Source: Clostridiaceae bacterium (GTDB lineage: Bacteria > Bacillota > Clostridia > Lachnospirales > Lachnospiraceae). From it: a stretch of DNA of 64,000 nt. The translations under genes and the position numbers were made by a program. The notes under the pieces were generated by a model. It made no database searches, was not told the origin of the DNA, and saw nothing but the letters and a program-made list of their open reading frames with translations. Positions 52,704-61,828 of the stretch are shown in pieces (positions within the stretch are counted from its first letter, which is position 1; each line of letters opens with the position of its first letter). The stretch covers positions 62,001 to 126,000 of the forward strand of contig CABJBA010000008.1 of the NCBI GenBank assembly GCA_902363735.1, given 5' to 3'.

Positions 52704-53887
52704 TGTCAAAAGGAAGATTTGGACAGCACGGAGGACAATTTGTCCCTGAAACGCTGATGAACGCAGTCAATGAGCTGGAAGCAGCTTACGAAACATACAG
52801 CCATGATCCGGAATTTCTGGCTGAGCTTCAGGAGCTTAATGAAAAGTACACTGGAAGACCCTCTCTTCTCTACTATGCAAAGAGAATGACAGAAGATTTA
52901 GGCGGCGCAAAAATCTATCTGAAAAGGGAAGATTTAAACCACACCGGTTCCCACAAGATCAACAACGCCTTAGGCCAGGTTTTGTTAGCCAAGAGAATGG
53001 GTAAGACCCGTGTTATCGCTGAAACAGGGGCCGGGCAGCACGGCGTTGCTACCGCTACTGCCGCTGCCCTTATGGGAATGGAGTGCGAAGTCTACATGGG
53101 AAAAGAAGATACAGACCGTCAGGCCTTAAATGTATTCCGTATGGAGCTTTTAGGCACAAAGGTTCACTCTGTTACCAGCGGAACACAGACCTTAAAGGAT
53201 GCAGTTAATGAAACTATGAGAGAATGGACCAACCGGGTAGATGACACTCACTACGTTTTAGGCTCTGTTATGGGCCCTCACCCCTTTCCCACCATTGTAA
53301 GGGACTTCCAGAGTATCATTGGCAGTGAGGTTCGCTCCCAGCTTATAGAAGCAGAAGGAAAGCTTCCTGATATGGTCATTGCCTGCGTGGGAGGCGGCAG
53401 CAATGCCATGGGAATCTTCCACGAATTTGTAAATGAGCCTTCTGTAAAGCTGGTGGGCTGTGAAGCAGCAGGCCACGGCATTGAAACAGGAAAACACGCT
53501 GCTACTCTTACCACCGGCTCCCTGGGAATTTTCCACGGTATGAAATCTTATTTCTGCCAGGATGAATACGGCCAGATTGCCCCTGTTTTCTCCATTTCTG
53601 CAGGACTTGATTACCCCGGAATCGGGCCGGAGCACTCAGCATTATATGACTCCAAAAGGGCCAGCTATGTGCCTATTACCGACCAGGAATCCGTAGAAGC
53701 ATTTGAATACTTATCCCGTTTGGAAGGTGTTATTCCGGCCATTGAAAGTGCCCATGCAGTGGCTTACGCAAAAAAAGTGGCTCCTTCCATGGGGAAGGAT
53801 GAAATTATTGTAATTAATTTATCAGGACGGGGCGACAAGGATGTGGCAGCCATTGCCCGTTACAAGGGGGTTGATATCTATGAGTAG
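52703..53887 (+). CDS. trpB: Tryptophan synthase beta chain
   Basis: 394 residues. PLP lysine in the [20 protein letters not shown] segment, phosphate-binding [15 protein letters not shown], and [16 protein letters not shown] at the N-terminus. It is TrpB1-type, made to pair with TrpA. AAGGAG lies before the start. The 3' end overlaps trpA by 8 bases. Confidence 0.98.
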   Translation: MSKGRFGQHGGQFVPETLMNAVNELEAAYETYSHDPEFLAELQELNEKYTGRPSLLYYAKRMTEDLGGAKIYLKREDLNHTGSHKINNALGQVLLAKRMGKTRVIAETGAGQHGVATATAAALMGMECEVYMGKEDTDRQALNVFRMELLGTKVHSVTSGTQTLKDAVNETMREWTNRVDDTHYVLGSVMGPHPFPTIVRDFQSIIGSEVRSQLIEAEGKLPDMVIACVGGGSNAMGIFHEFVNEPSVKLVGCEAAGHGIETGKHAATLTTGSLGIFHGMKSYFCQDEYGQIAPVFSISAGLDYPGIGPEHSALYDSKRASYVPITDQESVEAFEYLSRLEGVIPAIESAHAVAYAKKVAPSMGKDEIIVINLSGRGDKDVAAIARYKGVDIYE

Positions 53888-54653
53888 AGTAAGAGATGTA
53901 TTTTCAAAGGGAAAAGCATTTATCCCATTTATTACAGCAGGTGACCCGGATCTGGCTACCACGGAAAAGCTGGTTCCCGCCATGGCAAAGGCAGGAGCTG
54001 ATTTAATTGAACTGGGAATCCCTTTTTCCGACCCGATTGCAGAAGGAATAATCATCCAGGAGGCCGATATGAGGGCCCTGGAGGCAGGAACTACCACAGA
54101 TAAGCTTTTTGATTCCGTAAAAAGAATCAGAAAAGAAACTGACGTGCCTTTGGCATTCATGACCTACATCAATCCGATTTTTGTATATGGCAGTGAACGT
54201 TTTATTAAAAATGCGGCAGAATGCGGCATTGATGCTCTGATTGTGCCGGATATGCCTTTTGAGGAGCGGGAGGAACTTCTTCCTATCTGCAAAAGGTTTG
54301 GAGTGGAGCTGATTTCTCTCATCGCCCCCACCTCCAAGGACCGGATACAGACCATCGCCTCTGAATCAGAAGGCTTTATCTACTGCGTTTCCTCCATGGG
54401 TGTGACGGGCGTAAGAAAAGAAATCAACACCAACATTGCAGAAATGGTTTCCCTTGTAAAAGAAGTCAGGGACATTCCATGTGCAATAGGTTTTGGAATT
54501 TCCACACCGGAGCAGGCAAAGGAAATGAGCAAGCATGCAGACGGAGTAATCGTGGGCAGTGCCATTGTAAAAATTGCTGCCAAGTTCGGGAAGGACTGTG
54601 TGGATCCCATCTGTGAATATGTAAGAGAAATGAAGGCCGCCATCAGCGGCTGA
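53880..54653 (+). CDS. trpA: Tryptophan synthase alpha chain
   Basis: 257 residues from the ATG at 53880 ([23 protein letters not shown]), which overlaps the trpB end by 8 bases, as is common; a frame to 53841 lies inside trpB. Catalytic Glu in [15 protein letters not shown], the second acidic position (usually PDLP) in [22 protein letters not shown] binds phosphate. It completes the pathway genes E-G-D-C-F-B-A. Confidence 0.97.
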   Translation: MSRVRDVFSKGKAFIPFITAGDPDLATTEKLVPAMAKAGADLIELGIPFSDPIAEGIIIQEADMRALEAGTTTDKLFDSVKRIRKETDVPLAFMTYINPIFVYGSERFIKNAAECGIDALIVPDMPFEEREELLPICKRFGVELISLIAPTSKDRIQTIASESEGFIYCVSSMGVTGVRKEINTNIAEMVSLVKEVRDIPCAIGFGISTPEQAKEMSKHADGVIVGSAIVKIAAKFGKDCVDPICEYVREMKAAISG

Positions 54654-54659
54654 ACCAGC

Positions 54660-54690
54660 AAGGACCGGTGCATATTGATGACCGGTCCTT
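54660..54690 (+). terminator. Terminator of the trp operon
   Basis: AAGGACCGGT pairs with ACCGGTCCTT around an 11-base loop; only a short T stretch follows. It lies 7 bases after trpA and just before the convergent Cof gene, so it may serve both strands. Confidence 0.8.
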
Positions 54691-54704
54691 TCGATGTTAA
54701 CAGC

Positions 54705-55523
54705 TTATTCTTCTCCCAAAATGTGCTGATTAATAAATTTCCAGATTCCGTCATGATTGTTATCATCCGTTATGTAATCAGCTACGCTCTTTGTCTTTTC
54801 ACTTCCATTGCCCATCACAACACCCAAACCTGCATGTAAAGTCATGTCATAATCATTGTCGGCATCTCCAATGGTACATAATTCTTCCATGGAAAACCCA
54901 TGGAGCTCTGCTATTTGATTCAGTCCACGTGTTTTATTAACTCTCGGATCCATATATTCAAATAAAATGCTGGCCGTTTTTAATGCGGCTGATTTGTATT
55001 TCCCATTTTGAAAGGTTTGGCTTCGTTCAATAACTGCCTCCATCAAGGAAGGCTGGCACACAATCATGACTTTGGGCCTTGGCTCTGTTAAGAATTTATC
55101 AAAATCAACCACCTGATACGGTATCTGATCGTCCCGGGAAAGCATTTGAATGAGCCCGTCATCTTTGGGGACATACAGAATACCGTCATATGGAACGGCA
55201 AAATTCACATCCATATCCTGATAATGGCTTATAATCTCATGAATGAGCTCTCCCTCCAAAGGATAACTTTCCTTTTCCACGCCTAAAACAAAATCACTGA
55301 TTTCGGCTCCGCCTGTTCCGACGATGGAATCAATCAGCCCGTCAAGCCCCCATTCCTTTAGCAGCGCCTTAACGCTTTTGACATCACGGCCTGTTGCCAA
55401 ACCAAACAGTATTCCCTTTTCCCTGACTTTTTTAATAGCTTCCACTGTCAGCGGCGAAACAACGTGCTCATCCGTAAGCAGAGTACCATCCACATCACAC
55501 ATAATTGCTTTTACCTGTCTCAT
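54705..55523 (-). CDS. Cof-type HAD phosphatase
   Basis: 272 residues, HAD IIB cap type. Motif I MCDVDGTLLTDEH (nucleophile Asp), motif II FGLATGRD, Lys in the middle region and motif IV IGDADNDYDMTLHAG. Such enzymes dephosphorylate sugar phosphates or flavin and pyridoxal phosphates. Convergent with the trp operon; stands alone. Confidence 0.92.
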   Translation of the reverse strand: MRQVKAIMCDVDGTLLTDEHVVSPLTVEAIKKVREKGILFGLATGRDVKSVKALLKEWGLDGLIDSIVGTGGAEISDFVLGVEKESYPLEGELIHEIISHYQDMDVNFAVPYDGILYVPKDDGLIQMLSRDDQIPYQVVDFDKFLTEPRPKVMIVCQPSLMEAVIERSQTFQNGKYKSAALKTASILFEYMDPRVNKTRGLNQIAELHGFSMEELCTIGDADNDYDMTLHAGLGVVMGNGSEKTKSVADYITDDNNHDGIWKFINQHILGEE

Positions 55524-55615
55524 CCTATCTACCCCTTCTGTAGTTAACTTTTACCCTTTCGCAGAACTAACCGGCAATATACCTGCTGTCTTAATTCCAA
55601 TCTCTCAAAAACACA

Positions 55616-55652
55616 ACCGGGTTCTGATAGAATGATTCTACCAGAACCCGGT
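55616..55652 (-). terminator. Terminator of the bgl PTS operon
   Basis: ACCGGGTTCTG pairs with CAGAACCCGGT; the minus strand continues TTGTGTTTTTG. It lies 60 bases past the IIA gene. Confidence 0.85.
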
Positions 55653-55711
55653 GGAAAAGACAAATCCGTCAGAAAATGACATCGTCTGCAGAAAATCTGA
55701 TTTATAATCGT

Positions 55712-56026
55712 TTATCTGCTTTCCAGCCTCTTGTAAAGGTCGATCATTTCCTCAGCCATAACCTTAAACACTTCTGCGCTCATCATCTGGTCTTCCGCAT
55801 GAGCCAGGATAAGTCCCATGATTACCGTTTCTCCCCCAGCTTCCTTTTGAATCAGGTCCACATGGGGCAAATGCCCCTGCTTCATCATCTCATCCCCCTG
55901 GGCGATCTTGCTTTCCGCCTCTTCATACTTTCCTTCCTTTGCCAGTTGTACTGCTTCAATATAGCTGGACTTTGCTCCTCCGGCTGCAGTAATCAGCTGG
56001 AAACAGATGAGTTCCATTTCCTGCAT
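55712..56026 (-). CDS. PTS lactose/cellobiose-type IIA component
   Basis: 104 residues, three-helix IIA-Lac/Chb fold: FQLITAAGGAKSSYIEAVQLAKEGKYEEAESKIAQGDE, then the phospho-histidine in MGLILAHAEDQMMS. It passes phosphate from HPr to the IIB protein. Last gene of bglA-IIB-IIC-IIA on the minus strand. Confidence 0.95.
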   Translation of the reverse strand: MQEMELICFQLITAAGGAKSSYIEAVQLAKEGKYEEAESKIAQGDEMMKQGHLPHVDLIQKEAGGETVIMGLILAHAEDQMMSAEVFKVMAEEMIDLYKRLESR

Positions 56027-56056
56027 TTTTTTACCTTCTCTTTCCCAGCTCCTAAG

Positions 56057-57349
56057 TCATGACTCTTGTATGCTGTTTTCCTGATTATAGTACATTTTGT
56101 CAACGATCCTGATAAACGGCAGATACACAAAAAATGATAATGCAATAACCACTGCCTGGAGCAGCGCCGTTCTCCAGCCTCCGATCAGGAAGCCTGATAT
56201 AATCGGAGGAGTGGTCCAGGGAACCAGTATTCCACTGTACAGAGGACAAAGTCCCGTGTACAGAGCCAGATATTCTATGACACCGGCTAAGACCGGCATC
56301 AGAATAAACGGAATGGCCATAATGGGATTTAATACAACAGGTGTGCCAAAGGTCACCGGCTCATTAATATTAAAGCAGCCAGGACCAAGACCCAGCTTCC
56401 CGATCTGTTTGCACTGGGTAGATTTGGCCAGAAATGTCATGTAAAGCACCATACCAACAGTAACTCCAGCTCCTGTGACAATGATAAACTGATCTACAAA
56501 CTGCTTAGTAACAATGTGGCCTCCATTGGCAATGGTAAGTGCCTGCCCGCTGTCAACAATCGCCTGATTAGCGGCAGTATTGGCCACCAGAATTCCGTCC
56601 ATAATTCCTGTTATAAGATTACTTCCATGAATTCCAAAAAACCAGAAAAACGGAATCAGAAAGCTGATTGCGATCACGCCCCCAAAGGAATCTGTAAGCC
56701 CCTGCAGCGGAATCTGAAATGTATTATAGATCCATTCCATGGGGCTGATATTAAGTCCCCCTTTTGTAAATGCATAAATAACAGCTGCTCCGGTAATCAT
56801 CACGGCACCGGGGATGAGGGCGGTAAAAGAAACTGCTACTCCCTCCGGCACTCCTGCCGGCATCTTAATGGTAATGCGTTTTTTCAAAAAGAAACTGTAA
56901 ACACACCCTACAATAATTCCAATAAGGAGTGCTCCTATCATCCCCTTGCCTCCGGTCCACTCCTTTAATATAACCCCCACCGAAGAACCTGACTTTGTTT
57001 CAATTGAAGAGGGCTGGAATAACAGATATATACAAAGGGAAATCACTCCTGCCGGAAGTCCGTTGTACCCCTCATTTTTCACATAGGTATAGGCTATGCC
57101 AACAGAGGCAATGAGCGCCATTACGCCAAAGGTACTGTCATTGACCTGTAAAAGCACCGGAGTAATCCCCCTGGCACTAAACCAGTCAGCAACAGGTGTA
57201 TAGGGGAAAAAAGCTAAAAGCAGGAATACAGAACCAATAATCATCATTGGCATGGAATAAAGCATACCATCTTTTAAGGCTTGGATGGGCTTGGTATTCA
57301 TGAATTTCATCATTGTAGGAACCACTTTTTCATTTAAAAAATTCTTCAT
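56057..57349 (-). CDS. PTS cellobiose-type IIC permease
   Basis: 430 residues from the ATG at 57349, where AAGGGGG lies 9 bases upstream; a frame to 57421 lies inside the IIB gene. About ten membrane helices, with family motifs MLYSMPMMIIGSVFLLL and FNINEPVTFGTPVVLNPIMAIPF, the conserved NEPVTFG loop for sugar binding. It imports and phosphorylates a beta-glucoside such as cellobiose with the adjacent IIA and IIB. Confidence 0.95.
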   Translation of the reverse strand: MKNFLNEKVVPTMMKFMNTKPIQALKDGMLYSMPMMIIGSVFLLLAFFPYTPVADWFSARGITPVLLQVNDSTFGVMALIASVGIAYTYVKNEGYNGLPAGVISLCIYLLFQPSSIETKSGSSVGVILKEWTGGKGMIGALLIGIIVGCVYSFFLKKRITIKMPAGVPEGVAVSFTALIPGAVMITGAAVIYAFTKGGLNISPMEWIYNTFQIPLQGLTDSFGGVIAISFLIPFFWFFGIHGSNLITGIMDGILVANTAANQAIVDSGQALTIANGGHIVTKQFVDQFIIVTGAGVTVGMVLYMTFLAKSTQCKQIGKLGLGPGCFNINEPVTFGTPVVLNPIMAIPFILMPVLAGVIEYLALYTGLCPLYSGILVPWTTPPIISGFLIGGWRTALLQAVVIALSFFVYLPFIRIVDKMYYNQENSIQES

Positions 57350-57362
57350 TTTAAAGACCCCC

Positions 57363-57671
57363 TTATTTTCCTGCCAGCCTCCGGGCAAATTCCAGTACAT
57401 TTTTTCCGTTACACATTCCATAATCCATCATCGGAATTACATCAAGGGGAACCCCCCTCTCCTGGCATATCTTGGAAACCTTTCCTTTGAGATATCCTAC
57501 CTGAGGCCCCAGCAGTGCACAATCCACGCCTTTTAAATTTTCCTCCACCTCATTAACCGGATATGCCATAATATCTACCTTCAATGCGGCTTTTTCAGCT
57601 TCTTCCCTCATTTTACTTACTAAAAGGCTTGTGCTCATTCCCTGATTACAAAATAACCGTATTACCACCAT
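57363..57671 (-). CDS. PTS cellobiose-type IIB component
   Basis: 102 residues. The phospho-cysteine sits in RLFCNQGMSTSLLVSKM near residue 8, and ALLGPQVGYLK is typical of IIB-Chb. It transfers phosphate to the incoming sugar. Thirteen bases upstream of the IIC gene. Confidence 0.95.
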   Translation of the reverse strand: MVVIRLFCNQGMSTSLLVSKMREEAEKAALKVDIMAYPVNEVEENLKGVDCALLGPQVGYLKGKVSKICQERGVPLDVIPMMDYGMCNGKNVLEFARRLAGK

Positions 57672-57714
57672 ACTTTTATCCTCCTCTTACCATGTTCTTA
57701 TCCAAACTTTTGCT

Positions 57715-59145
57715 CTAGTTGTCTGTCAGATCTGTTCCGTTAGAAGCAATTACCTTTTTGTACCAGTAGAAGGAGTCTTTTCTGTAACGGTCCAAGGTCT
57801 TTAAATCAAATTCATCCCTGTCAACATAAATGAAGCCATAGCGCTTCACTATTCCCTCGTGAGTAGAAATCAAATCAATGGCAGACCATGGACAATAGCC
57901 CATCATTTCACAGCCGTCAGAGACCGCCAGACGGATCTGTTCAATGTGTTTTCTTAAATATTCAATGCGGTAGCTGTCATGGACTCTGCCGTCTTCCGTC
58001 AGCTTGTCATAGGCACCTAAACCATTTTCCGTAACAATCATAGGAAGATGATATCTGGAATACATTTCACGTATGGTGGCCCTGAAACCAGTGGGGTCTA
58101 TTTCCCAGCCAAATTCAGTGGCTGGCAAATGAGGATTTTTAACGCCTTTAAATAAGCCTGCCTCCCCTTTGTTCTCCTGCTGGCTGAAGGCCCCCGTCTC
58201 TGCCGTCTTTGCCGCATCTTCATCGTCTGACTTACAGGTTGCCGTATTATAGTAATTAAATCCGATAAAGTCCGGATGTCCGCTCTTTAATGCTTCGGCA
58301 TCACCTTCCGCAAAGTCCGGAGCAGCATCATGTTCTTCCAGCCAGGACCATACGATGTTGTTGTAGATTCCATAGACAGCCATATCCAAATACAGCCAGT
58401 TTCTTATGGCATTAAAGTTCTGTGCTGCAATCACATCCTCAGGTTTGCAGCTTTCCGGATATACCAATGAAATATTGGGCGCAGGGCCGATTTTGGCATC
58501 AGGAAGCATCTCATGGCACAATGCCATAGCTTTGGCCTGGGCAACCAGCATGTGATGGTTTTGCTGGTAAATCTCTTTCAACTCATTTTCAGTTCCCTCG
58601 GGAATTGTCAGGGTGCCGATCACCGGACCCACCAGTGTCAGTATATTCTGTTCATTAATCGTCAGCCAGGACTTCACTCTGTCACCAAAGTTTTCAAACA
58701 TCACCTTTGCAAAATTCAAAAACCAGTCCACGGATTCCCGATTGGACCAGGAACCCCGTTTGTCCAGGGCGGCAGGCATATCAAAGTGGAACATGGTCAC
58801 CAGCGGCTCAATATTATGCTTTAAGCATTCGTCAATGAGATTGCTGTAAAATTCGATCCCTTTGAGATTTACTTCACCAGTTCCTCCCGGAATAATCCTG
58901 GACCAGGAGATAGAAAAACGGTAAACTTTAAATCCCATTTCAGCCATCAATGCGATATCTTCTTTATATCTGTGATAATGATCCACACAAACCGTCAAGT
59001 CGGAAGTGTCCCGGGGAACTTCTTTTACGTCCTGGCAGGACGGGCCTTTTCCGTCTTCTAAATTAGCGCCTTCCACCTGATAGGCAGATGTGCTGGCTCC
59101 CCAAAGAAAATCCCGGGGAAATAGTTTTAATGTTTTGTGCAGCAT
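57715..59145 (-). CDS. bglA: 6-phospho-beta-glucosidase (GH1)
   Basis: 476 residues. N-terminal GH1 signature FLWGASTSAYQVEGA, acid/base Glu in WLTINEQN and nucleophile Glu in IVTENGLGAYD. The C-terminal IDLISTHEGIVKRYGFIYVDRDEF contains the phosphate-binding residues of the 6-phospho subgroup. It splits phosphorylated cellobiose-like sugars after PTS uptake. GGAGGGC precedes the ATG. First gene of the bglA-IIB-IIC-IIA unit. Confidence 0.96.
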   Translation of the reverse strand: MLHKTLKLFPRDFLWGASTSAYQVEGANLEDGKGPSCQDVKEVPRDTSDLTVCVDHYHRYKEDIALMAEMGFKVYRFSISWSRIIPGGTGEVNLKGIEFYSNLIDECLKHNIEPLVTMFHFDMPAALDKRGSWSNRESVDWFLNFAKVMFENFGDRVKSWLTINEQNILTLVGPVIGTLTIPEGTENELKEIYQQNHHMLVAQAKAMALCHEMLPDAKIGPAPNISLVYPESCKPEDVIAAQNFNAIRNWLYLDMAVYGIYNNIVWSWLEEHDAAPDFAEGDAEALKSGHPDFIGFNYYNTATCKSDDEDAAKTAETGAFSQQENKGEAGLFKGVKNPHLPATEFGWEIDPTGFRATIREMYSRYHLPMIVTENGLGAYDKLTEDGRVHDSYRIEYLRKHIEQIRLAVSDGCEMMGYCPWSAIDLISTHEGIVKRYGFIYVDRDEFDLKTLDRYRKDSFYWYKKVIASNGTDLTDN

Positions 59146-59193
59146 AGTGTTTGCCCTCCTTCATAATCTTGACATCATGGTATCACCATCTCC

Positions 59194-59209
59194 TGCAAAA
59201 CTCCAACCA
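59194..59209 (-). promoter_or_regulatory. bglA promoter region with a sigma-54-like element
   Basis: The minus strand reads TGGTTGGAGTTTTGCA, with GG and GC spaced as in sigma-54 -24/-12 elements, about 48 bases before the bglA ATG. A sigma-A reading is also possible (TTGGAG, 18 bases, TACCAT) and would suit an activated promoter. The nearby PRD regulator has no AAA+ domain, so a sigma-54 role would need a distant activator. Confidence 0.3.
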
Positions 59210-59215
59210 TTAAAA

Positions 59216-59235
59216 TACCACATTCAATCTGGTAA
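59216..59235. promoter_or_regulatory. Operator candidate of the PRD regulator (bglA side)
   Basis: TACCACATTCAATCTGGTAA contains inverted TACCA and TGGTA arms 9 bases apart and sits just upstream of the bglA promoter region. A near-copy (17 of 20 identical) lies upstream of the regulator gene at 61244-61263. Position and duplication suggest an activator site for the locally encoded PRD regulator. Confidence 0.6.
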
Positions 59236-59262
59236 AAGGATTCCAGCCTGAATGCGGCAATT

Positions 59263-61158
59263 TTACTGTCCCAGCAATTCGATCAAAACCTCATACTCCG
59301 GTTCCTCAATCAGGCGCCTCACTGCCGTTTTATCAAGTGCAAACCGTGCGGTGCCTTCATAAAAGATCTGGCGGTTTCTGTCCTCTCCTCTCCCTATAGA
59401 AATCAGCAGAACGACCTGGACCGGAAGCTTATTCCAGATAACAGGCGCCTTAAGAACCGCCACGTATGCAAACGTTTCCTCCGAAGCGATCTGGTTTGGA
59501 TGAGGGAGGGTGATATAATTTCCATAATCCATCTGGGCCAGGGACTCACGCTCAATCACCAATTCATAAAAATTTTCATCCACCTTCTCCTGCTTCTGTA
59601 TTACGCCACACAAAAATCTCAATATCTCTTCTTTTGTCTTCTCTTCCACCCGGGTAAGCAGCCGTTTGGGCGTGTAATACCGCGCTATGATCCCCCGGCT
59701 GTTGCCCCTTCTGAGAGTCCGGGTGATTTTCTGGATATCGTCTTCTTCCAGAAACGCCCCCACCTCCACGATCGGCACTGGTACCTCCATGGTAATGGGC
59801 ACAGTAGAAAAAACATAATCAATAGTCTCAAAATCAAAGTGTTCCAGCTCAAGCAGATCGCAGACATAGATATTCCTTAAATACCCGGAGAATTCACTTT
59901 CATATTTATATTTCAGCAGCCGGGAGCTCCCCTTTCCTGTGCTGCATACCACAAGAATATCTGAGGAAGGGTCCATCTTATCCTTTTCCAATGCCAGTTG
60001 GAAGATCAAAGCAAAGTATCCTATCTCATCCTCGGAAATATCCTTTTTATAATGCTTTTGCAGCACTCCAACCGCTTCATAGGAGATCTGGTAAGCCAGA
60101 CAATACTTTTGTTTAATTTCCTTAAGAATGGGATTTTTCAGAGGAATATCATACCGGATCCGAATATCAAAAGGAACCAGATGCTGGTTCAGCGTCATCC
60201 GGATCTCAAAATTATTATGCATTTCCAGTCCAAACTGCCTTCTCACCAGCTCCATCATGGCCAAAGCCAGGCGGTCGGTCTGCTCCCTGATAACAAAATT
60301 AGAGTCGTTTTCCAACATGCTCCCGATCATTCTCTTTCCTGCCACATACAGCATGAGATAGCTTTCCTCATCAGCCGTATATGTGATCAGCTCCTGGGCT
60401 TCTAATACGGAAATCAGTTCCCGGATAAAAGCAGCTTCTTTCCCTCCTATTTCCGGCAGACTTCCCTTGTCCAGCCGGAGATAAAAGCCTGACTTCATTC
60501 GCTTTCGCGCCACATATGCATACTCCACAAAATGTTCAAAAGCAATTTCAGACAGACGGATTCCATACTTTTTCAAAAGTCCTTTTACAACCTCAGCCAA
60601 GTGAACCAGTTCGCTTTTCTGGTGACTGATGTCCACTCCTGTAAGGCCCTGGCGTTTGATAAAGAAGTCGCACATCAGCCTGCGGATATCAAATTCCTGG
60701 CCGCCGATCCTGATCCCATAATTAGGTCTCCGTTCAAGGAAAAGGCAGTAGCGTTTTAAAATCACTTCCACTGATTTAAGAGAGTTAGACAGGGTGGACT
60801 TTGAAACATAGAGGAAATCACAAAGTTCTTCTATTTTTATATAATCCATTCTGGCTATCAGGTATGCCAGTAAATATTCGCTTCTTTCTTTTTCCCTCTC
60901 CGGAAAATATCCGGTCTCCTCCGATTCTTTCTTTATGTACTCGTCAAACTTCTTTTTGTCATCAATCTGCAATATGTATCCAAATCTTGCCTTTGAACTG
61001 ATCTGCGCCCCATGGTCTGCCAGCAGACTACCTAAATCTTTCAATCTCAGCCTTACTGTCTTCTCACTGACCCCTAACCGTTCTGCCAATGCCAATGCCG
61101 TTCTGTATTCTTCCTGACTCAAGAGCACTAGCAATTCCTCCAACTGTTTCCAAAGCAT
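59263..61158 (-). CDS. PRD-containing PTS-regulated transcriptional activator (MtlR/LicR type)
   Basis: 631 residues from the ATG at 61158 (AAGGAGA upstream); a frame to 61221 adds a basic tail that runs into the promoter. N-terminal HTH (ALAERLGVSEKTVRLRLKDLG), a second DNA-binding segment (LCDFLYVSKSTLSNSLKSVE), two PRD domains with conserved His, a IIB-like domain with Cys in VVCSTGKGSSRLLKYK and a C-terminal IIA-like domain with His in TLPHPNQIA. Activity is set by PTS phosphorylation at these residues. It is encoded 117 bases upstream of bglA and is its likely activator. Confidence 0.92.
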   Translation of the reverse strand: MLWKQLEELLVLLSQEEYRTALALAERLGVSEKTVRLRLKDLGSLLADHGAQISSKARFGYILQIDDKKKFDEYIKKESEETGYFPEREKERSEYLLAYLIARMDYIKIEELCDFLYVSKSTLSNSLKSVEVILKRYCLFLERRPNYGIRIGGQEFDIRRLMCDFFIKRQGLTGVDISHQKSELVHLAEVVKGLLKKYGIRLSEIAFEHFVEYAYVARKRMKSGFYLRLDKGSLPEIGGKEAAFIRELISVLEAQELITYTADEESYLMLYVAGKRMIGSMLENDSNFVIREQTDRLALAMMELVRRQFGLEMHNNFEIRMTLNQHLVPFDIRIRYDIPLKNPILKEIKQKYCLAYQISYEAVGVLQKHYKKDISEDEIGYFALIFQLALEKDKMDPSSDILVVCSTGKGSSRLLKYKYESEFSGYLRNIYVCDLLELEHFDFETIDYVFSTVPITMEVPVPIVEVGAFLEEDDIQKITRTLRRGNSRGIIARYYTPKRLLTRVEEKTKEEILRFLCGVIQKQEKVDENFYELVIERESLAQMDYGNYITLPHPNQIASEETFAYVAVLKAPVIWNKLPVQVVLLISIGRGEDRNRQIFYEGTARFALDKTAVRRLIEEPEYEVLIELLGQ

Positions 61159-61243
61159 AGCCGTCTCCTTAGCACGTTTTATCCTACAAAACCTTATTTT
61201 TAGTAGCATAACATGATACATATAATTTTTCCATGTAGATTTT

Positions 61244-61263
61244 TACCACATTAATTCTGGTAA
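61244..61263. promoter_or_regulatory. Operator candidate of the PRD regulator (own gene)
   Basis: TACCACATTAATTCTGGTAA, second copy of the element at 59216-59235, 86 bases before the regulator ATG. It suggests autoregulation. The surrounding bases do not match between the two copies. Confidence 0.6.
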
Positions 61264-61343
61264 TTATGGCAAATGCAAAAACCAAGAGATGTGCTCCTTG
61301 TCCTGCCGCTTTTGGTGTCCTTTATTTATCTGGAAACTTTTCC

Positions 61344-61372
61344 TTGACACTATATACACAAAATGCTACACT
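61344..61372 (+). promoter_or_regulatory. Promoter of the thiamin locus
   Basis: TTGACA (61344-61349), 17-base spacer, TACACT (61367-61372), just upstream of the TPP riboswitch. Confidence 0.8.
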
Positions 61373-61379
61373 GATAGCC

Positions 61380-61465
61380 GTAAGAGGGAGCTCGTAAGCG
61401 GGCTGAGAGGAAGTAATCAAACTTCGACCTTTAAACCTGATTTGGATAATGCCAACGTAGGGATT
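61380..61465 (+). ncRNA. TPP riboswitch (THI element)
   Basis: Conserved blocks are in order: GGGAGC, GGGCTGAGAGG, the ACCTGAT block and GGATAATGCCAACGTAGGGA as the 3' half. The aptamer binds thiamin pyrophosphate and here controls a transcription terminator 25 bases downstream. Confidence 0.95.
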
Positions 61466-61489
61466 CACACGAGCTTATTGATACGATCT

Positions 61490-61521
61490 GAGCCTATACC
61501 TGTTGGTATGGGCTCTTTTTT
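61490..61521 (+). terminator. Riboswitch-controlled terminator
   Basis: GAGCCTATACC pairs with GGTATGGGCTC around TGTT and is followed by TTTTTT. Expected to form when TPP is bound, stopping transcription before the thiC fragment and thiW. Confidence 0.9.
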
Positions 61522-61571
61522 ATTTTCAAAAATCCTCGTAATCCCCACCTCAAACACAAGGAGGAACACAG

Positions 61572-61799
61572 ATGAATTACACCACACAAATGGAGGCCGC
61601 AAGGAAAGGGATTCTGACAAAAGAACTGATGGCAGAAGGAAAGGTTGCTATCCCCGCCAACAAAAAGCACATCTGTTTAAAACCCAGCGGGATAGGTTCC
61701 ATGCTGAGGACCAAAATCAATGTAAACCTTGGAACCTCAAGAGATTTAATTGATCGGAATTATATCTTGCCAGCGTCAAAAATATTTAAATCGAATTAA
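61572..61799 (+). pseudogene. thiC: 5' fragment of thiC (phosphomethylpyrimidine synthase)
   Basis: 75 codons. The first 58 residues match the N-terminus of clostridial ThiC ([14 protein letters not shown], then [10 protein letters not shown] and [17 protein letters not shown]), with about 13 residues missing after TKE. After SRDLID the similarity stops and the frame ends, whereas a whole ThiC has over 400 residues and a C-terminal Fe-S motif. It cannot be an enzyme. AAGGAGG lies 7 bases before the start, so the stub may still be translated and feed ribosomes towards thiW. Confidence 0.8.
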
Positions 61800-61828
61800 A
61801 AAAATTACATATTATAGGAGAAATCTTT

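Noticed and set aside
56516..56968. A 150-codon plus-strand open frame
   Set aside because: Antisense to the PTS IIC permease gene; its composition is a mirror of membrane-protein codons.
61289..61753. A 154-codon plus-strand frame over the thiamin leader
   Set aside because: It spans the promoter, TPP riboswitch and terminator in a non-conserved frame; the thiC stub is in another frame with a proper ribosome site.
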